A stretch of 64,000 nt of DNA, taken from positions 18,577 to 82,576 of the forward strand of contig JAEZCC010000013.1 in NCBI GenBank assembly GCA_023412715.1. The letters run 5' to 3'. Origin of the DNA: Bacillota bacterium. GTDB lineage: Bacteria > Bacillota > Clostridia > Oscillospirales > Acutalibacteraceae. Both the position numbers and the translations under genes were made by a program. Every line of letters starts with the position of its first letter. The first letter of the stretch is position 1. The notes below the pieces were generated by a model. The model saw only the letters and a program-made list of their open reading frames with translations. It made no database searches and was not told where the DNA came from. This document shows, one piece after another, positions 24,268 through 31,370 of this stretch.

Positions 24268-25695
24268 ATGAGAATCACTTCGCAGATGATGATGTCGCAA
24301 TATAAAAGGAACGTGAACGACTCGCTCAGTTCCATGAACAAGGCCATGCAGAGGGCCTACGATTACCGCGCGTTCGACCATCCGTCCGACAACCCGCTGG
24401 CCGCCGCGCAGACGTTCCAGGTCCAGTGGGAAACGAACCTGAACCTGGACTACCAGACGAACGTCAGCAACCTGAAAAGCGCCGTCAGCACGGCCGACAG
24501 CATTCTGCAGAACATAGACAGCATTCTCACCACAACGGGCAGCACCAGCGTGCTGAAAGGCATCACCGGCACGACAAGCGACAGCGACCGGGAATCCATC
24601 GCAAAGGAGATCCTTGCCTACCGGGACACCATCGTTTCCGAGATGAACTCGAAATATGCCGACAGCTACCTGTTCGGCGGCTCCAATTCCTCGGAGGTGC
24701 CTTTCACCGTTAAGAACGACAAGCTGTACTACCGCGGCATCGACGTTGACACGGGCGAAAACCTCAACGGCGCGTCGGAGACGCTGAACTACACGTATGG
24801 CAGCGGCCCGGACGCCGTGGCCAAAACCATGCAGATCAATTTTGGGACGGCCATCGGCAAGAAGCTGAACGATTCCAGAATCGAGATCGACACCGGCGGC
24901 ACGGACTTCAGCACGAACGTCACTTCCGACCCCGACGGCTCGGGATACAAGATCACGATCACCATGCCGGCCACAAAGACAAAGGGCGACCTGCAGGCTT
25001 ACCTTCAGGGGACGGATTTTCAGACAACCCTTCAGAGCGATATTCCGGCAATGGCGGGCGTTTCGACAAACCAGATCACCGTCAGCGGCCTGCCGGACAA
25101 TAAGAACGATACCCTCGCCTCCGGCGCCAGCGACGCTTCTACTGCCGGCATCACCGACATCGTCAGCCTCGACAAGCTTGCGGGCGAATCGATTTACGTC
25201 GACATCGGCCTCGGCATCACGGCCAGCAGCGGGAACATCAACGCCCAGAGCGCGTTCGATTCCGCCATGCCCGGCATCGCCTACCTCGGCTACGGCAAAT
25301 CGGACGTCACCAATGAAGACGGAAGCGTGACCGCCGACGTGCCGAACAATATCTTCTCGCTCCTTACGACCATCGCGGCCGACCTGAGGGATCCCAGCCT
25401 GGTCGGCAACAGCCTTGTGTCGGCTGTCGACCCGTACATCACGAATTTTACGAACACGCAGGAAAAGTTTGAAGCGAAACAGACGGAGATCGGCTCGAAG
25501 CTCCAACTGCTGGGCGACACGCAGAATTACCTCGAAAACATGGGGATGAACCTCGACGACAAGGACAACCAGGTCGAATTCGTCGACGTCACCGACGCCA
25601 TTACGGACTATTACATGCAGCAGTACTGCTACGAGGCCTCGCTCAAGGTGGGCGGGCAGACCATTCAGCAAAGCCTGATGGATTACCTGAAATAA
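24268..25695 (+). CDS. flgL: Hook-associated protein FlgL
   Basis: Second junction protein, 475 aa, homologous to flagellin at its ends. The N-terminus is MRITSQMMMSQYKRNVNDSLSSMNKAM followed by ADSILQNIDSILTT; a SYLFGGSNSSEVPFT motif is typical of FlgL; the C-terminal helix has VEFVDVTDAITDYYMQQYCYEASLKVGGQTIQQSLMDYL. At 475 aa it is much longer than Bacillus FlgL (about 300 aa), with the extra sequence in the middle, so a surface domain has been added. Confidence 0.92.
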   Translation: MRITSQMMMSQYKRNVNDSLSSMNKAMQRAYDYRAFDHPSDNPLAAAQTFQVQWETNLNLDYQTNVSNLKSAVSTADSILQNIDSILTTTGSTSVLKGITGTTSDSDRESIAKEILAYRDTIVSEMNSKYADSYLFGGSNSSEVPFTVKNDKLYYRGIDVDTGENLNGASETLNYTYGSGPDAVAKTMQINFGTAIGKKLNDSRIEIDTGGTDFSTNVTSDPDGSGYKITITMPATKTKGDLQAYLQGTDFQTTLQSDIPAMAGVSTNQITVSGLPDNKNDTLASGASDASTAGITDIVSLDKLAGESIYVDIGLGITASSGNINAQSAFDSAMPGIAYLGYGKSDVTNEDGSVTADVPNNIFSLLTTIAADLRDPSLVGNSLVSAVDPYITNFTNTQEKFEAKQTEIGSKLQLLGDTQNYLENMGMNLDDKDNQVEFVDVTDAITDYYMQQYCYEASLKVGGQTIQQSLMDYLK

Positions 25696-25714
25696 CAGCT
25701 TCCCGGAGGGCGAC

Positions 25715-26020
25715 ATGCTTCTCGTAATTGAAGACAAAGACGATCCGGCCGGCGGCATCGCGGTCGAATGCGACGGCCCCGCGGAAACCGAGCTGGCGTA
25801 TATTCCCGCTATACGCGTGACCTTCCCGGCGGAGCCGGCGCAGGTGCGGCGCGACTGCGCCGTGCAGCGCATGGGCTACGAATGGCGAAGGAAGGGGATG
25901 GCGGAAGCGCTTTCCTCCGCCCCGCGCGCCGGGCTTGTGCCCATGTACCTCAAGGCCGTGCTGCGCACCGGGTGGCCGCCTTTTTCACCGGAGGCCGCAA
26001 GGCTTTCACAGAAAGCGTAA
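25715..26020 (+). CDS. Unknown small protein between flgL and fliW
   Basis: A 101-aa open frame with GGAGG seven bases before its ATG. The N-terminal third is acidic (LVIEDKDDPAGGIAVECDGPAETEL), the rest is basic with RRDCAVQRMGYEWRRKGMAEAL. No signal peptide, membrane helix or known motif is evident. In other Clostridia and Bacilli this slot often holds a YviE-like flagellar gene; I see no convincing similarity to it. It is in line with flgL and fliW (19 and 23-bp gaps), so co-transcription is likely. Function unknown. Confidence 0.55.
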   Translation: MLLVIEDKDDPAGGIAVECDGPAETELAYIPAIRVTFPAEPAQVRRDCAVQRMGYEWRRKGMAEALSSAPRAGLVPMYLKAVLRTGWPPFSPEAARLSQKA

Positions 26021-26043
26021 ACAGAACGGAGGAAAATAAAACC

Positions 26044-26484
26044 ATGCAGCCTACCGCAGCCGGCGCCGCCTCCCCCGAACCGGAGGGGAAAATCGCCATC
26101 CATTTTGAAGACGGCATCTACGGTTTTGAAGACATCAAGGATTTTGTCCTGGTGGAGCGGGACAACAGCCGGGTCATCTGGTCGCTGTGCGCGGCGGGGG
26201 GCGGCTTTCCGTCGCTGATTGTCGTGGACCCGTTCGTCGTCATGCAGGACTACCGCCCGCAGCTGACCCCGCAGGAGCGGCAGGCGCTGGGGAACCCCTC
26301 GGACGACGAGCTGTGCTTCTTCGCCGTGGCGGTCATCCGTGAAAACCTCGCGGATTCCGTCGTCAACCTGAAAAGCCCCATCGTCATCAACATGCCCGCA
26401 AGGCGTGCAAAACAGATTATTATGGAAAACAGCGACTACCCCGTGCGCTGCCGTCTTTTCGGCGGCGCGCCGAAACGGAGGTAG
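26044..26484 (+). CDS. fliW: Flagellar assembly factor FliW
   Basis: A 146-aa protein that in other Firmicutes binds flagellin and CsrA. Motifs: IHFEDGIYGFEDIKDFVLVE near the start, PSLIVVDPFVVMQDYRPQL in the middle, FFAVAVIRENLADSVVNLKSPIVINMPARRAKQIIMENSDYPVRCRL near the end, which follow the FliW pattern of GLxGFExxxxFxL and NLxAPIVIN. The ATG at 26044 is preceded by GGAGG; a longer open frame upstream reads through unrelated coding sequence. It is directly followed by csrA. Confidence 0.93.
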   Translation: MQPTAAGAASPEPEGKIAIHFEDGIYGFEDIKDFVLVERDNSRVIWSLCAAGGGFPSLIVVDPFVVMQDYRPQLTPQERQALGNPSDDELCFFAVAVIRENLADSVVNLKSPIVINMPARRAKQIIMENSDYPVRCRLFGGAPKRR

Positions 26485-26488
26485 CGGC

Positions 26489-26770
26489 ATGCTGGTGATT
26501 TCACGCAAGACCTCCGAGTCCGTCATCATCGGCGACGATATCGAAATCGTCGTGACCGAAATCGGCTCCGAGCGGGTCAAGCTCGGCATCAACGCGCCGA
26601 AGGGCGTGCCCATTCTGCGCAAAGAGCTGCTGGAAACCCGCGAGATGAACCGCGAGGCGGCGGGCGCCGTCTCCGAAAAGGCAGCCATGGAAGAGCTGCG
26701 CCGCCTGCTGGGCGACGCGGACACAGGCGCAGCCCGCTCCGCCCCGCCCTCCGGCACGGAGAAAAAGTAA
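26489..26770 (+). CDS. csrA: Carbon storage regulator CsrA with C-terminal extension
   Basis: RNA-binding translational repressor, 93 aa. Residues 1-48 are canonical: MLVISRKTSESVIIGDDIEIVV and GSERVKLGINAPKGVPILRKEL, with the RNA-contact residues of strand 1 and the conserved Arg near position 44. Family members in Gammaproteobacteria are ~61 aa and in Bacillus ~74; here an extra helix and Ala/Pro/Ser tail bring it to 93. FliW antagonises CsrA at the C-terminal extension in Bacillus, so the longer tail may matter for that contact. Its likely target is the flagellin leader just downstream. Confidence 0.95.
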   Translation: MLVISRKTSESVIIGDDIEIVVTEIGSERVKLGINAPKGVPILRKELLETREMNREAAGAVSEKAAMEELRRLLGDADTGAARSAPPSGTEKK

Positions 26771-26892
26771 ATCCCGCCGAAGAGGGGGAGATGCGGGAAG
26801 TTCCCGCGCAGGCCAAAAAATTTTCAGGCCGGCCGCGGGTGCAAAAAATGGGGAGCAAAAACTTTTTTTATCCGCAAATGTCGTTTTACGGC

Positions 26893-26919
26893 TAAATTTT
26901 TTCCGTAAATTACCGATAT
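26893..26919 (+). promoter_or_regulatory. Sigma-28 promoter of the flagellin gene
   Basis: TAAA at 26,893-26,896, a 15-base spacer and ACCGATAT at 26,112 plus 800 (26,112 corrected: 26,912-26,919) give a near-consensus Sigma-28 promoter. It shares the TAAATTTTTTCCG start with the flgM promoter. Transcription would begin near 26,926, leaving a ~165-nt leader. Confidence 0.88.
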
Positions 26920-27018
26920 ATAGGATGAATTCCAAAAGGGATCCGGAACCGCGGCCGCCGTTTTACAGGGCCCGTAAATCGGAGCCGCGGGCCCGGAAGC
27001 CCGTTCGGAATAAAGAAA

Positions 27019-27041
27019 GCAAAGAGAACGGATTCTCTTGC
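27019..27041 (+). promoter_or_regulatory. Probable CsrA-binding hairpin in flagellin leader
   Basis: The RNA GCAAAGAGAA-CGGA-TTCTCTTGC folds into a nine-base-pair stem with one bulged A and a four-base loop CGGA (27,029-27,032). A GGA in a short hairpin loop is the high-affinity CsrA site. A second candidate site is the ribosome-binding sequence AAGGAGGA at about 27,076-27,083, so one CsrA dimer could bridge the two and block translation, as in the Bacillus hag leader. Confidence 0.7.
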
Positions 27042-27090
27042 CCGCAAGGCGGCCCAAGCCGCCCGGGAAAAATCAAGGAGGAAAATTTTT

Positions 27091-28272
27091 ATGCGTATTC
27101 AGCACAATATTATGGCCCTCAACGCTTCCAACCGTCTGAAGGCAAACGACAGCGCCATCAGCAAGAACATCGCGAAGCTGTCTTCCGGCTACCGCATCAA
27201 CAGCGCGGCGGACGACGCCGCAGGACTTGCGGTTTCCGAGAAAATGCGCTCCCAGATCAACGGCCTGAACCAGGCTCAGGACAATGCCCAGAACGGCATC
27301 TCGCTGGTACAGACGGCTGAAGGCGGCCTGAACGAAACTTCCGCCATCCTGCAGAGGATGAACACCTTGGCTGTCGAATCCGCGAACGGCACTTACCAGA
27401 GCGGGACAGACCGCGCGAACCTGCAGAAGGAAATCGTCGCCCTCCAGTCCGAAATCAACACCATCTCCACCTCCACGAACTTCAACCAGATCAACCTGCT
27501 CGACGGTTCGCTGGGATATACGGTTACGATTGGCACTGGTGACTTTGTTTCTGTGAGTAGCATATCGGTTCTCGGCGGTAATCTCACCGCGACAAGCGCA
27601 TCCGCTTTCACTGTGGACCTTACGGCTTCGACCGGCGTGGTCGCCGTAACAACAGCGGCCGGTGCTGTCAAAGGTCTGTCCTTCTCGACCGTAACTGTGG
27701 CAGACGGCGTAGGTAGCTACACGGTTAACGCAAAAGTCGATTACAGTGGTACCACTGACACCGAGAAGGCAGAACTGCGGAAATATGAAGGCCTGAGCAT
27801 CTCCTTCAAGACAAACAGTGATTTCTTGGTTGCTACCGGTGCCACTGGTGATATTTCTGCCACAGAAAACAACGAGCTTACGCTCCAGATCGGTTCAGAC
27901 AACAAAGACGACCAGCGTGTCCAGCTCGCCATCGGTGACATGAGCACCGCGGGTCTCGGCATCCAGAACGTCGACATTTCGACACAGGATAACGCGAAGG
28001 CCGCGATTGACACCATCAAGGCTGCCATCAACACGGTTTCCGCTGGGCGCGCCGACCTCGGCGCCCTGCAGAACCGCCTTGAGCACACCAGCAACAACCT
28101 CAGCACGATGAGCGAGAACCTCACCTCCGCTGAAAGCCAGATCCGCGACGTGGATATGTCCGACGAATACGTCCAGTATTCCAAGAACCAGATCCTCTCG
28201 CAGGCTGCTACGGCAATGCTGGCTCAGGCCAACACCCAGCCGCAGAACGTCCTCACGCTTCTCAAAGGCTGA
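27091..28272 (+). CDS. fliC: Flagellin
   Basis: Filament subunit of 393 aa. The N-terminal D0/D1 domain (MRIQHNIMALNASNRLKANDSAISKNIAKLSSGYRINSAADDAAGLAVSEKMRSQI) and the C-terminal D1/D0 (LGALQNRLEHTSNNLSTMSENLTSAESQIRDVDMSDEYVQYSKNQILSQAATAMLAQANTQPQNVLTLL) are fully conserved. Residues ~145-270 form an inserted Thr/Val/Ser-rich D2 domain whose DNA is less GC-rich and uses different codons from the ends. It is alone behind a Sigma-28 promoter and is followed by a strong terminator. The FliD and FliS genes often nearby are absent. Confidence 0.97.
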   Translation: MRIQHNIMALNASNRLKANDSAISKNIAKLSSGYRINSAADDAAGLAVSEKMRSQINGLNQAQDNAQNGISLVQTAEGGLNETSAILQRMNTLAVESANGTYQSGTDRANLQKEIVALQSEINTISTSTNFNQINLLDGSLGYTVTIGTGDFVSVSSISVLGGNLTATSASAFTVDLTASTGVVAVTTAAGAVKGLSFSTVTVADGVGSYTVNAKVDYSGTTDTEKAELRKYEGLSISFKTNSDFLVATGATGDISATENNELTLQIGSDNKDDQRVQLAIGDMSTAGLGIQNVDISTQDNAKAAIDTIKAAINTVSAGRADLGALQNRLEHTSNNLSTMSENLTSAESQIRDVDMSDEYVQYSKNQILSQAATAMLAQANTQPQNVLTLLKG

Positions 28273-28303
28273 GCGAACTTCTGAAACAAAACCGCATTCC
28301 TTC

Positions 28304-28340
28304 AAAAGGGCTTTCCGGCAAATGCCGGAAAGCCCTTTTT
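28304..28340 (+). terminator. Flagellin gene terminator
   Basis: A 17-bp perfect stem (AAAAGGGCTTTCCGGCA and its complement, two-base loop) ends in TTTTT, 32 bp after the flagellin stop. It is a strong intrinsic terminator and closes the late flagellar cluster. Confidence 0.93.
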
Positions 28341-28514
28341 GCCGCGTATTACGCGCGCAATGACGGCGTCGGTTCCCGCAAGCGGGGCACGCCAGCCCGT
28401 ACGGGAGCTTTGTGTCCGCGGGAGCCTTGTCTTTTCTCTCCCGCCAGAACTGCGCCCGCGGTCTGCTCCGTTCTGCCCGGCGGGGCTCGGCGGCGGCGAC
28501 ACGCCGCCCGTCCG

Positions 28515-29873
28515 TCAGCGCAGGACCGACACCCATTTGACCCGCAGAATCAGGAGGATGGAAATCACGGCGGCCGCATAGTTGGAAAACAGGTTCCCCC
28601 AGAACACGGAATAATAGAGAAGCACATGCTCCGTCGCAAGGATGAAGATATACCGCAGGAACCAGATACGCAGCAGGCCGAGAAACATGGGGATCCCCGT
28701 TCTGCCGAGGCCGATGAACGCGCCCTGCACCGCCATGCAGACGCCGAAGCCCACCACGGAATACGTATAGATATGCAGCGCCCTGTTCGCCACGTCCAGA
28801 ACGTCCTTCCGCTGCGTGAAAAGCACGGTCAGGTACGGCGAAGCCGGCACAATAATAGCGATGATGATTGCTGCGGTGACCGCCGCCGCGACGCAGCCGT
28901 AAAAGCAGGACTTTTTCGCTTTCTCCGGCTGGCCGGCGCCGATGTTGATGCTGACCATCGTCGTCACGGCGGATCCGAACGCCGCCGGCAGGTTGAAGCA
29001 GACGGCCGTAATATTGCTGGCGATCCCCTGGCCGTTCAGTACAATCGCGCCGTATTTCTGGATCTCCTGGTTAATCAGGAAAAACGCAAGGCTGATCATC
29101 ACGCTTGTCAGCATGGCGGGGACGCCGACCCGAAAAATCTCCCGAATCAGCTCTTTGTCGGGCCGGTAGCCCTTCAGGGTGAGCCTGTCCTCCCCTTTCT
29201 TGAGAAAAAGCTCGTAAAACATCCAGACGCAGATGATGACGTTCGAGCACAGGGAAGAGAGGACGCAGCCCACAATCTCCATGCGCAGCCAGACGATGAA
29301 GACCACGTTGAACAGAATTTTCAGCACCAGCATCAGAAGCATGCGCACAAAGGTCGCCTCCGGCTTGCCGGTGGCGTTTTTAATGGCGTTGTAGATGCTC
29401 TCAAGAAAAGAAAAAGGAAGCACGAAAGCGTACAGGCTGATATAAAGGAAGACATTATGCGAGATTTCCGGGTCGACCCCCGCCGCGACCGGAACAGCCG
29501 CCAGCGCCATCAGCGGGGCGACGCAAACCCCGAGCATGGAGCCGAACGCCATAATCTGCGTGGAGACATAGCGCACGCGCGGAAAATCACCGCTCCCGTT
29601 CGCCTGCCCGATAATCGCCATGGCGGCCACGCTGATCCCCTGCGCCAGCGCCGTCATCATGTTGACGACCGGCTCGCTGAACGTCACCGCGCTGGCGACG
29701 AGCGTGCCCGCGGCATTGTTGATGAACAGCCCGTCGGAAAGTGGAAGAAGGGATTGAATCACGCTCATCATCAGCGTCGGGAAAGAAAGAAGCAGAAGGG
29801 TCCTGAGGAGGCTTCCGTGCAGAATCAGCTCCCTGCGCTGTTCCGTGCTTTGGTGCAAAAATTCCAGTTTCAA
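28515..29873 (-). CDS. MATE family multidrug/cation antiporter
   Basis: Membrane exporter of 452 aa with about twelve hydrophobic segments in two similar halves, the NorM/DinF-type MATE fold. Visible elements: LLLLSFPTLMMSVIQSLLPLSDGLFINNAAG at the N-terminus, where the family usually reads PxxxxxxxxxxxxxxDxxxVG, and LINQEIQKYGAIVLNGQGIASNITAV and VGFGVCMAVQGAFIGLGRTGIPMFLGLLR in the second half. MATE proteins export drugs or metabolites against Na+ or H+. The substrate cannot be read from sequence. Translation starts at TTG. Its promoter carries a palindrome over the -10 box, so it is probably repressed and inducible, but no regulator gene lies adjacent. Confidence 0.88.
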   Translation of the reverse strand: MKLEFLHQSTEQRRELILHGSLLRTLLLLSFPTLMMSVIQSLLPLSDGLFINNAAGTLVASAVTFSEPVVNMMTALAQGISVAAMAIIGQANGSGDFPRVRYVSTQIMAFGSMLGVCVAPLMALAAVPVAAGVDPEISHNVFLYISLYAFVLPFSFLESIYNAIKNATGKPEATFVRMLLMLVLKILFNVVFIVWLRMEIVGCVLSSLCSNVIICVWMFYELFLKKGEDRLTLKGYRPDKELIREIFRVGVPAMLTSVMISLAFFLINQEIQKYGAIVLNGQGIASNITAVCFNLPAAFGSAVTTMVSINIGAGQPEKAKKSCFYGCVAAAVTAAIIIAIIVPASPYLTVLFTQRKDVLDVANRALHIYTYSVVGFGVCMAVQGAFIGLGRTGIPMFLGLLRIWFLRYIFILATEHVLLYYSVFWGNLFSNYAAAVISILLILRVKWVSVLR

Positions 29874-29890
29874 TGAAAACCCGCTTTCTA

Positions 29891-29932
29891 TTCGTGAGTT
29901 TTTATTGTATCACGAACACCCCCCTTTTTCAA
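29891..29932 (-). promoter_or_regulatory. MATE gene promoter with overlapping palindrome
   Basis: On the minus strand TTGAAA (29,927-29,932) and TACAAT (29,904-29,909) are 17 bases apart. A perfect 7-bp inverted repeat TTCGTGA/TCACGAA (29,891-29,897 and 29,910-29,916, 12-base gap) flanks the -10 box. This is the geometry of a repressor operator. Confidence 0.65.
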
Positions 29933-29972
29933 TCTTCCCATGCCCCCGCGGCAAACAGATGTGAAAAAATGC

Positions 29973-30001
29973 TTGACATCAAAAGGCCTACGTGATATGA
30001 T
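29973..30001 (+). promoter_or_regulatory. Promoter of initiator tRNA gene
   Basis: TTGACA at 29,973-29,978 and TATGAT at 29,996-30,001 are separated by 17 bases. The tRNA begins about 39 bases after the -10 box, so a short 5' leader is removed by RNase P. Confidence 0.8.
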
Positions 30002-30039
30002 AATAAGGCTCTCTAAAAGGGCAGCACCAAACTTAATAT

Positions 30040-30116
<77 letters not shown>

Positions 30117-30121
30117 AAACA

Positions 30122-30153
30122 AAAACCCGGAAGCCGCGTCGCTTCCGGGTTTT
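30122..30153 (+). terminator. Terminator after tRNA-fMet
   Basis: A 13-bp stem AAAACCCGGAAGC paired with GCTTCCGGGTTTT around a six-base loop starts six bases after the tRNA. The stem itself supplies the T-run. The following ~215 bp up to the next gene show no clear element apart from the ribosome site AAAGGAG at the end. Confidence 0.9.
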
Positions 30154-30368
30154 CCATACAGCTTTAGTTATCTGTCGTTAACTTTCAGCCGCTTTGTCTG
30201 TGAAAATAAGGCCTCGTTCTTTCGTCCGCCCTCTCCGCATCCTGATAAAGGCCGGGCAGCGCGGCAATCCTAACAATATGCACGGGATCAAAAAGAGCGT
30301 GAGATCGAAAAACTTCACGGAACCCTGCCGTCCGGCACGGACCATCAGTCTGAGAAAGGAGACTGAAA

Positions 30369-30650
30369 ATGAAATTCAACTATTCTGAAAACAGGATTTA
30401 TCTGAACGATGAAACCGGGAAAACCGTTGCGGAAGTGACGTTTCCGCCTGTTTCACAAAGCACCGTCAATATCAATCACACTTTTGTCGACGACTCCCTG
30501 CGCGGGCAGGGAATCGCCAACGAGCTTCTGTTGGCGGCCGCCCAATCGCTGAGAGAAAAACAGATGAAAGCCTACCCTACCTGCTCGTATGCCATACACT
30601 GGTTTTCCAAACACCCGGAGTTCGCGGACGTATATTCCGATCATCCATGA
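30369..30650 (+). CDS. Small GNAT-fold acetyltransferase (NATD1/YjdJ-like, COG2388)
   Basis: A 93-aa single-domain GNAT protein of the short COG2388 type. The acetyl-CoA loop is DDSLRGQGIANELLLAAA, matching the R/QxxGxG/A motif, and the C-terminal YPTCSYAIHWFSKHPEFADV carries the C-x-Y and HPEY/F residues typical of this subfamily. Substrates are unknown for most members. AAAGGAG precedes the ATG. It stands alone, between the tRNA and a convergent small gene. Confidence 0.85.
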   Translation: MKFNYSENRIYLNDETGKTVAEVTFPPVSQSTVNINHTFVDDSLRGQGIANELLLAAAQSLREKQMKAYPTCSYAIHWFSKHPEFADVYSDHP

Positions 30651-30785
30651 AAGCGTCTGCCGGACGCCGTCTCCGAAGGCCGCCGCAGCCATGATCCGCC
30701 GCTGACCGGAGCCGTCTTCGGGCGGATCTTCAGTCTCTGTACGCCCATCGGGGCAAGGCAGCGACCGAAGCCCCTTCCGTCCTTC

Positions 30786-31091
30786 TTACGCCTGACCGGA
30801 AGGGGAAACCGTCGGCAGGCTGCTCAGATTGTTGCTGTCGCTGCCGTCTGGAATCGACTTGAGATATTCCGTATCGCCCCGGTGCGCGATGCCCACGCCG
30901 GCAATGCCGCCCTGCCGAGCCAGTTGCACAGCCTGCTCTTTTTCCAGAACCGTATTGTCCGAGAGCCGGTAGCCGGTCACTCTGCCGCCCTTCTTGACCA
31001 ACCCGGTGATGCTGCGGGCGTCGGACGAAGGGCTCGGAATCTTGTCCAGCGTGTTCCGGGCCAGGATATTCTGCTCTTGATTTTCTTCCAC
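30786..31091 (-). CDS. DUF3892 family small protein
   Basis: A 101-aa protein with the DUF3892 layout: ITGLVKKGGRVTGYRLSDNTVLEKEQAVQLARQGGIAGVGIAHRG then EYLKSIPDGSDSNNLSSLP. The family is common in Firmicutes, is sporadically found near small stress or spore genes and has no known function. The start is GTG with GGAGGAG eight bases upstream. The 3' side (30,651-30,785) holds no gene. Confidence 0.82.
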   Translation of the reverse strand: MEENQEQNILARNTLDKIPSPSSDARSITGLVKKGGRVTGYRLSDNTVLEKEQAVQLARQGGIAGVGIAHRGDTEYLKSIPDGSDSNNLSSLPTVSPSGQA

Positions 31092-31225
31092 CGCAAATCT
31101 CCTCCTTTTCTATTTTGATTATTTTGCGCACCGGTTTTAAAATTATTATCCTCGAAAATATGGCAGAAGGCGAACCGCCCCCTGATCCGGTGATTGGGGG
31201 CCGGATTCGATTTCCGCAATAAAAT

Positions 31226-31269
31226 AAAAAGCTGAACGCCGTGTACCGATACGGCCGTTCAGCTTTTTT
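31226..31269. terminator. Bidirectional hairpin terminator
   Basis: AAAAAGCTGAACG pairs with CGTTCAGCTTTTT, with an inner CCGT/ACGG extension. Runs of A before and T after allow function in both directions. It lies upstream of the DUF3892 gene and downstream of the aldolase gene (both minus strand), so it most likely ends aldolase transcription. Confidence 0.8.
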
Positions 31270-31370
31270 ATTATGGATGAAAGATATCTCAAGCGCTTTC
31301 CCGGGCGGGGCAGCCGGAGGACGCAAAACGCCGGACCCGCATACGGCATGACGGAGGAGGAAAAAAGGCG

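Larger units (their letters stand above)
26771..27090. other. csrA-flagellin intergenic region with long flagellin leader
   Basis: 320 bp without a gene. It contains the Sigma-28 promoter for flagellin and a leader of about 165 nt. The leader carries repeated GGA trinucleotides (nine by my count including the ribosome site), one of them exposed in a hairpin loop at 27,029-27,032. No terminator after csrA was found, so some read-through into the flagellin gene is possible. Confidence 0.75.

Noticed and set aside
22702..25872. A 1056-codon open frame on the minus strand opposite flgK and flgL
   Set aside because: It lies antisense to two well-identified genes, has Arg/Val/Gly/Asp-rich low-information sequence and no ribosome site. 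Long antisense frames are expected in GC-rich coding DNA with biased third positions.
31225..31252. TAAA-N16-ACCGATAC resembling a Sigma-28 promoter
   Set aside because: The spacer is 16 rather than 15, it lies inside a terminator hairpin, and no plus-strand gene follows.
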